From NCBI RefSeq assembly GCF_023898865.1, contig NZ_JAGSOV010000009.1:283741-347740 (forward strand): a stretch of 64,000 nt of DNA, read 5' to 3'. Below the pieces are notes generated by a model. The model made no database searches and was not told where the DNA came from. It saw nothing but the letters and a program-made list of their open reading frames with translations. The position numbers and the translations under genes are program-made. Every line of letters begins with the position of its first letter. Positions within the stretch are counted from its first letter, which is position 1. Shown here one piece after another: positions 34,303 through 41,377 of the stretch. Origin of the DNA: Pseudonocardia humida. GTDB taxonomy: Bacteria; Actinomycetota; Actinomycetes; Mycobacteriales; Pseudonocardiaceae.

Positions 34303-34557
34303 ATGCCCGCACGCAGAATCGTCGCCCGCTTGGCCGCGGTGGTCGCGACGGCCGCCGTGGCCTTCGGCCTGTCCGCCACGTCGGCAGCGGCCGATGAGCT
34401 CTCGCAGCCGTTCGGCGGCGACGACCTCGTGCCGATCGACTTCGTGCCGATCGACTTCGTGCCGATCGACTTCGTGCCCATCGGCGCGCAGGGCGCCGTT
34501 CCGATCAGCGCCCTGGCCTTGCTGACCGGCGCGGGCAGCGGCTTCGTCCCGATCTGA
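34303..34557 (+). CDS. Secreted VPI-repeat peptide, function unknown
   Basis: An 84-aa pre-protein. Seen: ATG with GAGGGAGA upstream; a textbook signal peptide MPARRIVARLAAVVATAAVA ending in an A-A-A cleavage site at residue 30; then a ~54-residue mature peptide carrying six V-P-I triplets (residues 43, 48, 53, 58, 66 and 82), the first four at a strict five-residue spacing (VPIDF units), and ending in FVPI at the C-terminus. No Cys, no lipobox. The gene has its own strong promoter. It is too small and simple for an enzyme; a structural, adhesive or signalling peptide is possible but unproven. Confidence 0.8.
   Translation: MPARRIVARLAAVVATAAVAFGLSATSAAADELSQPFGGDDLVPIDFVPIDFVPIDFVPIGAQGAVPISALALLTGAGSGFVPI
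34429..34482 (+). repeat. 15-bp tandem repeat inside the VPI-peptide gene
   Basis: GTGCCGATCGACTTC occurs three times without a change (34429-34473), followed by a partial fourth unit GTGCCCATC. Exact identity, including synonymous positions, implies recent slippage or homogenisation. Confidence 0.9.
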
Positions 34558-34641
34558 CCCGCCGTTCCGTGATCCCTCCGTGATCGGCCGGGCGCGACCA
34601 CGGGCCCACAGCCGCTCCAGCGGCATCCGACCGACTCGGTC

Positions 34642-34693
34642 CGTCCTCGCAGACCCGTCGCCGTCCTCGCAGGGGCCACCGCACCTGCGAGGA
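34642..34693. repeat. CGTCCTCGCAG repeats with hairpin
   Basis: CGTCCTCGCAG at 34642-34652 and 34662-34672; the second copy pairs with a downstream arm to form TCCTCGCAGG-N10-CCTGCGAGGA (34664-34693, perfect). A third copy of the 11-mer is at 40118. It lies in the 212-bp gap between the VPI-peptide gene and the sulfurtransferase. Confidence 0.6.
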
Positions 34694-34769
34694 TGGTGCC
34701 GCCTCCGCGAGGACGACGGGCGCCTTGGGTCGCACGGGGAGGCACGGGGAGGCACGGGATACTGCGGCC

Positions 34770-35600
34770 ATGGCTGGCCCGAACTCCGACCCGATCGTCT
34801 CCGCCACCACCGCGGCGCAGCTCCCGCCCGGCGCGGTCGTGCTGCACGTGGAGGCGGGCGACCGGCAGTCGGCGGAGGCGGCGTTCGCCGCCGGGCACGT
34901 CGAGGGCGCCGTGCTGCTGGTCCGCGACGAGGTGGTGACCCGCCCGATGCGCCCCGGCGACGGCCGCCACCCGCTGCCCTCCGCCGAGGACCTCGCCGAC
35001 GCACTCGGCCGCCTCGGCGTCGGCTGGGACGCCCCGGTCGTCGCCTACGACCGCCAGCACGGCGACAACGCCGCGCACGTCGTGCACCTGCTGCGGCTGC
35101 TCGGCCAGGACGCCCGCCTGCTCGACGGCGGCCTCGCCGCGTTCACCGACCCGGTCGCCACCGGCCCCGGCACCACCCCGACGGCCGTCGCCCGCGAACC
35201 CCGGCCGTGGCCCGCCGACATGCTCCCCGACATCGACGCGGTCGCCGCGCACGCCGCCGCGGGCGGGGTGCTGATCGACGCGCGGGCGGCCGAACGGTTC
35301 CGCGGCGAGACCGAGCCCCTCGACCCGATCGCCGGCCACATCCCCGGCGCGGTCAACGCCTTCTACGGCGACAACCTCACCCCGGACGGGACCTTCCGCG
35401 ACCCCGAGGAGCTGCGCGCCCGGTTCGCCGCGCTCGGCGCGGGCCCCGACGCCGTCGTCTACTGCGGCTCGGGCGTCACCGCCTGCCACGACCTGCTGGC
35501 CATCGAGCGCGCCGGCCTCGGCCGGGCCCGGCTCTACGTCGGCTCGTGGAGCCAGTGGTGCCGCGACGCCTCCCGCCCCCGCGCCACCGGCCCCGCCTGA
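34770..35600 (+). CDS. Two-domain rhodanese, 3-mercaptopyruvate sulfurtransferase-like (SseA type)
   Basis: A 276-aa sulfurtransferase. The N-terminal rhodanese domain (residues ~5-135) has Asp (VVAYDRQHGDNAA) in place of a catalytic Cys; the C-terminal domain (~150-276) has VVYCGSGVTACHDLL with Cys about residue 232. The loop C-G-S-G-V-T is typical of mercaptopyruvate rather than thiosulfate enzymes. GATACT (34758-34763) lies six bases before the ATG, so the mRNA may be leaderless. Moves sulfane sulfur to thiols or cyanide. The longer upstream frame is Arg/Gly filler. Confidence 0.92.
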   Translation: MAGPNSDPIVSATTAAQLPPGAVVLHVEAGDRQSAEAAFAAGHVEGAVLLVRDEVVTRPMRPGDGRHPLPSAEDLADALGRLGVGWDAPVVAYDRQHGDNAAHVVHLLRLLGQDARLLDGGLAAFTDPVATGPGTTPTAVAREPRPWPADMLPDIDAVAAHAAAGGVLIDARAAERFRGETEPLDPIAGHIPGAVNAFYGDNLTPDGTFRDPEELRARFAALGAGPDAVVYCGSGVTACHDLLAIERAGLGRARLYVGSWSQWCRDASRPRATGPA

Positions 35601-35631
35601 CCCGCTCCCACTCCGCCCCTCCGCCCCTCCG

Positions 35632-35686
35632 CGTCAGGAAAGCCACCATCAGGACACCGGACGTCCTGATGGTGGCTTTCCTGACG
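35632..35686. repeat. TCAGGAAAGCCAC hairpin repeat, copy B
   Basis: 55 bp: perfect 24-bp arms beginning CGTCAGGAAAGCCAC around a 7-base loop. The outer arm equals that of 19369-19419. It sits 31 bp after the sulfurtransferase stop and may act as its terminator. Confidence 0.85.
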
Positions 35687-35800
35687 TCCGGGGCGGGGCG
35701 GGGCGGGGCGGGGCGGGGGGGGGCGGGGGGGGGGGGGCGGGGCGGGGGGGGGGGGGGGGGGGGGGGGGGCGGTGGGGCGAGGGCGAGGGCGAGGGCGAGG
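35687..35800 (+). repeat. Poly-G tract and GAGGGC hexamer array
   Basis: Repeated GGGGC units run into a homopolymer of 26 G at 35744-35769, followed by GGTGGGGC and four to five GAGGGC-like hexamers up to the stop of the minus-strand membrane gene. The tract could form G-quadruplexes on the plus strand and is a likely site of assembly or read error. Confidence 0.8.
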
Positions 35801-35806
35801 GGCGGG

Positions 35807-36337
35807 TCAGCGGCGGTGGGCGTGGCGGCCCGTGCGAGGGCCGGTGATCGTGGCCAGCAGGAGGACCAGCGCGGTCTGCCCCAGGACGCCGGGGGCCAGG
35901 GTCGGTGCGGAGCCGACCTGCTTGCTCGCGGCCAGCCAGACCTGCTCGTACAGCGGCAGGCCGGCCCAGGTGTCGGCGAGGCCGGGGTCGGAGGGGCCGG
36001 CGGCGAGGTTGGTCAGCACGTGCTGGACCACGCCGTAGAGCGCGGCGCCCAGCACCAAGACGGCCAGGATCCTGGCCGGCAGCGCGGCGCGGCCGCCGGG
36101 GACCACGGCCAGCAGGGTGGCCAGCAACAGGGCGCCGAGCGCGCCCCAGGGGATGAGCTGGATCGGGCCGTTCCAGTGCTGCTCGGAGTACAGCTCGAAG
36201 GCCGCGGCGCCGATGCCGATGAGGGCGAGCGCGAGCAGGCCGCGCCGCACCAGCGGCGGCACCGCGAACCGGACCTCGGGCGGGGGTCCGCCGAGGGGAT
36301 CGGGCCGCCGGGGTGCCGGTCGGTAGCCGGTTGTCAT
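35807..36337 (-). CDS. Four-helix membrane protein, function unknown
   Basis: A 176-aa protein starting MTTGYRPAPRRPDPLGGPPP with GGAGG upstream. Seen: hydrophobic helices LLALALIGIGAAAFELYSE (~34), LIPWGALGALLLATLLAVV (~60), ILAVLVLGAALYGVVQHVL (~88) and GVLGQTALVLLLATITG near the C-terminus, which ends in RTGRHAHRR just beside the G-rich tract. No family recognised; a simple integral membrane protein. Confidence 0.7.
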   Translation of the reverse strand: MTTGYRPAPRRPDPLGGPPPEVRFAVPPLVRRGLLALALIGIGAAAFELYSEQHWNGPIQLIPWGALGALLLATLLAVVPGGRAALPARILAVLVLGAALYGVVQHVLTNLAAGPSDPGLADTWAGLPLYEQVWLAASKQVGSAPTLAPGVLGQTALVLLLATITGPRTGRHAHRR

Positions 36338-36545
36338 CACGCCCTCCCGCCCGGGCCGACCGGACGGCCCTCGCCGCAGGATGCCTGAAGCACCGGTCAG
36401 CGCGGTGGTCCGACCGCCATCCGGCTGACGACACGCGCCCGGCGGTGCAGGACACGCCGAACGTTGGCGACTCTGCGTCACAACGATCAGCGGTCGAACC
36501 GTTCGGCCGCGGCGAACGGGGGTACCCGGGTACCCGCCGATCGGC

Positions 36546-37364
36546 TCAGCGGTGCTCGGCGCCGCCCCGCCAGTGCGCGGACGAGGCGACGACAGCGAGG
36601 CGCCCGGCGCTGTCGTGCAGCTCGGCGCGGGCCGCGGCCAGCCGCCGCCCGGCGTGCAGGGGCTGCGCGGTGACCGAGAAGTCCGAGCCGTCCGACGGGA
36701 TCGCGCGCAGGTAGGTGACGTCGAGGTCGAAGGTGGCGCCGGCCAGCTCCGGGCGGACGGCGGCGACGGCCGCATCGAGCGCGTGCGTCGCGACGGCCGC
36801 GACGACTCCGCCCTGCAGCGCGCCCGCCGTGTTGGACAGCGGCGGGGCGCCGACCGCCGTCCAGCGCGACGGACCGCCGGCGAGGTCGAGGGCGGTGAGG
36901 CCCACGGGTCCGCCGGACGGCGCGCCGCGCCCGCCGCGGCGCCCGTCGGGGGGCAGCGGCAGCAGGGCCGACCGGTTGGTCACCGTGGCCAGGACCTCGC
37001 CGTCGGCGTCGGTCAGCGTCCCCGTGCTGAGCGCGCTGTCGGCGGCAAGGTGCACGACCGTGCCGGTGGCCACGAGCGGGCCCACCGGGTCGGGGAAGGG
37101 TCCGGTGCCCGCCCAGTGCAGGGTCAGCGTGCTGATGGCGTGGTCGGAGGGCAGGACGGTGGCGACCACGGCGCTGAGCACCATGTCGATCATCACGAAC
37201 GCCGGTCCGGGACCGCGCAGCACGGCGGGTGCGGGAGCCAGCCGGGCGACCATGCGGCCCTCGTCGACCGAGTCGACCGTGATGCCCAGGCTCGCCGCCA
37301 CGGGCACCAGCGGTGCCGAGCCGCCCGCCGCCGCCCGCAGCCGTTCCAACGGCGTCGTCGTCAC
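36546..37364 (-). CDS. PaaI-like acyl-CoA thioesterase, two hot-dog domains
   Basis: A 272-aa protein made of two hot-dog folds. First: LGITVDSVDEGRMVARLAPA, AFVMIDMVLSAVVATVLPSD and LVATGTVVHLAADSALSTGT (residues ~25-130). Second: the PLSNTAGALQGGVVAAVATH helix (~195), FDLDVTYLRAIPSDGSDF and LAAARAELHDSAGRLAVVAS. The N-G-x(4)-G-G-V pattern in the second half fits PaaI/thioesterase superfamily. GTG start. Probably hydrolyses acyl-CoA; the specific acyl group is unknown. Confidence 0.82.
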   Translation of the reverse strand: MTTTPLERLRAAAGGSAPLVPVAASLGITVDSVDEGRMVARLAPAPAVLRGPGPAFVMIDMVLSAVVATVLPSDHAISTLTLHWAGTGPFPDPVGPLVATGTVVHLAADSALSTGTLTDADGEVLATVTNRSALLPLPPDGRRGGRGAPSGGPVGLTALDLAGGPSRWTAVGAPPLSNTAGALQGGVVAAVATHALDAAVAAVRPELAGATFDLDVTYLRAIPSDGSDFSVTAQPLHAGRRLAAARAELHDSAGRLAVVASSAHWRGGAEHR

Positions 37365-37395
37365 GCCCGCAGCGTACGTCCCGATCGCCCGCGGA

Positions 37396-37833
37396 TCACC
37401 GGTCGCGCGGTGGGCGCCCGATCCCGGCGGTGTAGAGGATGCTCAGCACGGCGGCGGGCGGCAGCGCGACGTAGAGCCACCAGGGGTGGACCATCGACCC
37501 CACGGTGAGCGAGACGATCGCCCAGATCGTCAGGTTCACCGCGGCGATGCTGGTGAAGACGATGGTCAGGATGCGCATCGTGAGGCCGCCGGGGGTGTCG
37601 GCGAACACCGGTCGGCGCTCGCCGGCGCGGCGCGGTTCGGGGAGGTTCGGCAGGTCGGCGGTGACCTCGGCCAGCTGGCCGCGGGTGCGCGACTCCCACA
37701 CGGCCTTGGCCCGGTCGTCGAACTCGTGCAGGTCGAGCTGGCCGGCGTCGTGGGCCCGCTTGAGCTGGTCCTGCACGCGTTCCCGGTCGGCGTCGGAGAT
37801 GCGCATGTCGTCGGGGCGCACCGGCTCGTTCAC
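37396..37833 (-). CDS. DUF1707 domain membrane protein
   Basis: A 145-aa protein. Seen: the actinobacterial DUF1707 motif MRISDADRERVQDQLKRAHD AGQLDLHEFDDRAKAVWESR at residues ~10-50, a Pro/Arg linker, then two membrane helices (ILTIVFTSIAAVNLTIWAIV, WWLYVALPPAAVLSILY). DUF1707 (SHOCT-like) is thought to be a short oligomerisation or binding module at the membrane; function unsettled. GTG start. Confidence 0.88.
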   Translation of the reverse strand: MNEPVRPDDMRISDADRERVQDQLKRAHDAGQLDLHEFDDRAKAVWESRTRGQLAEVTADLPNLPEPRRAGERRPVFADTPGGLTMRILTIVFTSIAAVNLTIWAIVSLTVGSMVHPWWLYVALPPAAVLSILYTAGIGRPPRDR

Positions 37834-37889
37834 GGCGCGATGATGTCACGCTGCGCGCCCGGCGCCGTCCACCGTTCGACGGATCCCGC

Positions 37890-39098
37890 TCAGGAGATGA
37901 CCAGCAGGAACAGCCCGACCATCGTGTAGGCGACCATCACCAGCACGAGCGGGACCTGGTCGGCCAGCCTGCGCTGCGGGGGCAGCAGGGCCACGCTGCG
38001 GTCGTGCGCGGCCACCACCGCCACCACGTGCCCGACGAGCACCGCGCCGATCTGGATGCCGGCGACCAGCCCGGGCGCCGGCACGGCGGTGATGGCCCCG
38101 AGCGGTTGGCCGGCCAGCTGGACCAGCCCGCGCGGGCCCTCGACCAGCAGCAGCGTGGCGTAGTGGGCGACGGTGTAGCCGGCGGCGATCGGGACCAGCG
38201 TGCCGGCCAGCCGCCCGGCCAGCCGCCCGGTCGCCAGCCGGTAGAGCACCCCGACGACGAGCACGGTCGCCACCAGCACGGCGGTGTCGAGCGCGGCCGG
38301 CAGGGCCAGCGACCGCCAGCCGGTCCACCCGGTGAGGCCGTCGAACACGGTGGAGCCCCACCAGACCGCCAGGAACGCCACCAGCCCCGGCTCGACCGGC
38401 ACCGCGGCCAGCCCCCGGAAGGGGTTGCGCAGCCCGGGGCGGCCGTCGTCGAGGCGGCCGAACGGCGACAGCGCGGCGGTGAGGGTCGAGTAGACCTCGA
38501 AGGCGTCGCCGCGGGCGAACCAGTCGGGCCCGTACCGGACGCCCGCCGCCACCTGGGCGACGGCGTAACCGAGCAGGGCGCCCGCGACCACCGCCGGGAC
38601 GTCCCGCCCGGCCGGGACCAGCTCCAGCCAGACGAAGGCCAGCAGCCACGCCGCCCCCGGCCAGTAGCCCAGGCGCTCGGGCAGCGGGGCCGGGGTGGTG
38701 CGGCGCAGGGCGGCGGCGACGATCGCGGCCAGCAGCCGCAGCGGGTTGACCACCCGCCACACCGGCCCGAGCAGCAGCGAGGCGGGCACGACGCCCACCC
38801 ACAGCAGGACGTAGAGGGCGCGCGGGGCCGGGTTGGCGTCGGGGTCCTGCGGGCCGAGCAGCCCGACCGCGACCACGTACCCGGCCAGCACCAGCACCAG
38901 CGCCCGCACCCCGACCCGGACGGCCGCCGGCACCGCGGGCAGCGCCCGGCCGCCGACCGGTCCGGTGAACCGGGGTGTCCGCCACAGCAGGGCGACGGCC
39001 AGGAACGACATCAGCACGACCACGCCACCGGTCTGCAGCACGAGCTCGCCGTCGAGCGGGAGCCCCTCGACGCCGCCGATGCCGTGGGCGGGGATCAC
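37890..39098 (-). CDS. Polytopic membrane protein, fenitrothion hydrolase (FedA/FedB)-like
   Basis: A 402-aa protein with about ten membrane helices (for example LQTGGVVVLMSFLAVALLW, LYVLLWVGVVPASLLLGPVW, IAAGYTVAHYATLLLVEG, LVAGIQIGAVLVGHVVAVVA). Notable polar motifs: AVWWGSTVFDGLTGWTGW and HVVAVVAAHDRS with membrane His residues. Actinobacterial proteins of this type are often named fenitrothion hydrolase after a Burkholderia gene pair; a natural role in metal or membrane chemistry is equally possible. GTG start overlaps the upstream gene stop by four bases, so the two are one unit. Confidence 0.6.
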   Translation of the reverse strand: MIPAHGIGGVEGLPLDGELVLQTGGVVVLMSFLAVALLWRTPRFTGPVGGRALPAVPAAVRVGVRALVLVLAGYVVAVGLLGPQDPDANPAPRALYVLLWVGVVPASLLLGPVWRVVNPLRLLAAIVAAALRRTTPAPLPERLGYWPGAAWLLAFVWLELVPAGRDVPAVVAGALLGYAVAQVAAGVRYGPDWFARGDAFEVYSTLTAALSPFGRLDDGRPGLRNPFRGLAAVPVEPGLVAFLAVWWGSTVFDGLTGWTGWRSLALPAALDTAVLVATVLVVGVLYRLATGRLAGRLAGTLVPIAAGYTVAHYATLLLVEGPRGLVQLAGQPLGAITAVPAPGLVAGIQIGAVLVGHVVAVVAAHDRSVALLPPQRRLADQVPLVLVMVAYTMVGLFLLVIS

Positions 39099-40027
39099 GT
39101 CGGGTCGGTGGCCGGGGCCGGGGCCGGGAGCTGCCCGCGGCGCAGCGCGGCCACGCCGGCCACCGCCACGCCCAGCCCGCCGCCGAGGGTCAGCGCGACC
39201 AGCGCGCGGTCGAGGTCGGCGCCCCACGAGAACGGCACCACCGCGTCGACCAGGGTGAACGCGTCGATGGGGGCGATGACCACGGCGAACAGCCCGCCTG
39301 CCGCGCAGCACAGCAGCGGGCCGACGACGTTGCCGCGCAGCGTCAGCCAGGCCCCGATCGCGCCGAGCGGCCAGCCGAGCAGCGCGTACCCGGCCGCGCT
39401 GAGCAGCATGAGGGCGTAGGGCTGGTCCTGCGGGACCCCGGCCGAACCGAGCACGTGCAGCAGGTGCGCCGCGATCACGACGGCGGTCGCGCCGGCCAGC
39501 ACGAACCGCCCCCAGCGGCGCCCGGCGCCGAGCACCCCGGCGACGGCGGGCACGAGCAGCGCCAGCCCGGCCGCGGCCCACCACAGCGCGGCGGGCGGGG
39601 GCGGCGGCCGGCGCTGCTCGCCGAGCACGGTGACCGCGCGGCCGTCGACCCGCAGCGGGACGGCCCAGGCCGAGACCTCACCGGCGGGGCGCTCCGCCGT
39701 CGCGGCGGCGGTGATCCGCGGGTCGGCCCAGAAGGCGGTGCCGCCCGGTTCGACGGTGGGCAGCCCGGAGACGACCGACCCGGGCACCGGCTCGACGACG
39801 ACCGTCGACCCGGTGGCGTTGTCCAGCCGCAGCCGGGCGCCGAACTCGACGGCCCGCACGCTCAGCCCGGGCACCGCGGGTTCCAGCCCGAGCACGACGG
39901 CCTCGCTGCTGGACGACGAGAGCCCGCCGGCGTGCGCTCCGGCGGGCGTGGCCACGGCCGGCAGCAGCACGGTCACCAGCCCGGCGACGACCGCGACCAC
40001 CCCGACGACCCGCCCGACGACCCGCAC
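39095..40027 (-). CDS. Signal-peptide-bearing membrane protein, partner of the downstream polytopic protein
   Basis: A 310-aa protein. Seen: signal VVAVVAGLVTVLLPAVATPA GAHA at residues ~8-32; an extracellular beta domain (VLGLEPAVPGLSVRAVEFGA to VTVLGEQRRPPPPP); then helices LALLVPAVAGVLGAG, VLAGATAVVIAAHLLHVLG, LMLLSAAGYALLGWPLGAIG and ALTLGGGLGVAVAGVAAL. Mature N-terminus begins H-A-G-G, and a mature N-terminal His is typical of copper-binding CopC/YcnJ-like proteins, so a metal role is a fair guess. GTG start; first gene of the pair. Confidence 0.6.
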   Translation of the reverse strand: MRVVGRVVGVVAVVAGLVTVLLPAVATPAGAHAGGLSSSSSEAVVLGLEPAVPGLSVRAVEFGARLRLDNATGSTVVVEPVPGSVVSGLPTVEPGGTAFWADPRITAAATAERPAGEVSAWAVPLRVDGRAVTVLGEQRRPPPPPAALWWAAAGLALLVPAVAGVLGAGRRWGRFVLAGATAVVIAAHLLHVLGSAGVPQDQPYALMLLSAAGYALLGWPLGAIGAWLTLRGNVVGPLLCCAAGGLFAVVIAPIDAFTLVDAVVPFSWGADLDRALVALTLGGGLGVAVAGVAALRRGQLPAPAPATDPT

Positions 40028-40117
40028 GCCCCAACCCTACGAGCAGTGGTCGTGCGCGAGATCCACGGTCCGGGGGACGCCCGCACCCCGATCGGTCCGT
40101 AGGGGCGCGGCGGTGGG

Positions 40118-40215
40118 CGTCCTCGCAGAAGCAACTGCGCCTCGCAGCGCCGGGATGATCAACAGTGCTCGACATGAACCTGGTGGGGCTCAGGAGCGCC
40201 GCCGAGCCCCACCAG
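40118..40215. repeat. Composite repeat: CGTCCTCGCAG copy and a 12-bp-arm hairpin
   Basis: A CGTCCTCGCAG 11-mer at 40118-40128 is followed by CTCGCAG and, at 40180-40215, a perfect hairpin CTGGTGGGGCTC-N12-GAGCCCCACCAG. The hairpin lies where the N-terminal codons of the epoxide hydrolase should be. Confidence 0.6.
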
Positions 40216-41346
40216 CTACATCTCACGCGCAGTATCGGAGGATCACCTTCCTCGCCGCCGCGCTGGCCGGAGCCGGCGACCACGCCGGGCTGGGAGCAGG
40301 GCGTGCCGGTCGAGCACCTGCGCGAGCTGTGCGCGTACTGGGCCGATGGCTACGACTGGCGCCGGACGGAGGCCCGGCTCAACGCCGTCGGCCAGTTCCG
40401 CGCCGAGGTCGACGGGCTCGGCGTGCACTTCCTGCACACCCGCTCCCCGCACCCGGGCGCGCTGCCGCTGGTCCTCGGCCACGGCTGGCCCGGTTCGGTC
40501 GTGGAGTTCCTGGACGTGATCGGCCCGCTCACCGACCCCATCGCGCACGGCGGCGACGCCCGCGACGCGTTCCACGTGGTGTGCCCGTCGCTGCCGGGCC
40601 ACGGCTTCAGCGACAAGCCGACCGGGCCGGGCTGGGGCGTCGAGCGCATCGCCGACGCCTGGGCCGCGCTGATGGCCCGGCTCGGCTACGACCGCTACCG
40701 CGCCCAGGGCAGCGACTGGGGCGCCAGCATCAGCACGGCCATCGGCCAGCGCGATCCGGAGCACGTGGTCGGCATCCACCTGATGCCGCCGATCGCCGCC
40801 GCCGACCCGGCCACCTCCGACGACCTGACCGACGCCGAGCGCACCGCGCTGGCCGACCTGGCCGCGGCGAAGGACGGCGACGGCTACTCCGCGCTGCAGT
40901 CCACCCGGCCCCAGACGATCGGGTACGGGCTGGTCGACTCCCCCGCCGCGCTCTGCGCCTGGATCGTGGAGAAGCTCACCGCCTGGAGCGACCCCCGGGA
41001 CCCGCTCGACCGCGACCGGGTCCTGGACGCCGTGATGCTCTACTGGCTGCCCGGCACCGGCGCGTCGGCGGCGCGGCTGTACTGGGAGAGCTTCGCCGAG
41101 GTCGAGCAGCGCTTCCGGGGCGCCACCACCGACACCGTCGACGTCCCGGCCGGTTGCTCGATCTTCCCGGAGGAGCTGCCCCGGCCGTCGCGGCGGTGGG
41201 CGGCGCGGCGCTACACCGACATCCGGCACTGGGGCGAGCCGCCGCGCGGCGGCCACTTCGCCGCGTTCGAGCAGCCGGAGCTGTTCGTCGCGGAGCTGCG
41301 GGCGTTCTTCGGCCACGTCCGCCGACCGGTCCAAGATCGCGGGTAG
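40165..41346 (+). CDS. Epoxide hydrolase, N-terminus apparently rearranged
   Basis: Alpha/beta-hydrolase of the microsomal-type epoxide hydrolase family. Seen: EHN-domain residues (RWPEP, GWEQGVPVEHLRELCAYW, ARLNAVGQFRAEVDGLGVHF), the HGWP oxyanion motif, nucleophile Asp in QGSDWGASIS and a catalytic His in RGGHFAAFEQPE. Missing: the usual ~30 residues before RWPEP. In their place is a hairpin repeat translated as MLDMNLVGLRSAAEPHQLHL, unlike any family member. The catalytic part is intact, so the protein may still work; the true start (GTG 40165, ATG 40174 or later) is unclear. Confidence 0.8.
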   Translation: MLDMNLVGLRSAAEPHQLHLTRSIGGSPSSPPRWPEPATTPGWEQGVPVEHLRELCAYWADGYDWRRTEARLNAVGQFRAEVDGLGVHFLHTRSPHPGALPLVLGHGWPGSVVEFLDVIGPLTDPIAHGGDARDAFHVVCPSLPGHGFSDKPTGPGWGVERIADAWAALMARLGYDRYRAQGSDWGASISTAIGQRDPEHVVGIHLMPPIAAADPATSDDLTDAERTALADLAAAKDGDGYSALQSTRPQTIGYGLVDSPAALCAWIVEKLTAWSDPRDPLDRDRVLDAVMLYWLPGTGASAARLYWESFAEVEQRFRGATTDTVDVPAGCSIFPEELPRPSRRWAARRYTDIRHWGEPPRGGHFAAFEQPELFVAELRAFFGHVRRPVQDRG

Positions 41347-41377
41347 CGTCGGGCGCGGAGAGATCGAGGAGGGGCCC

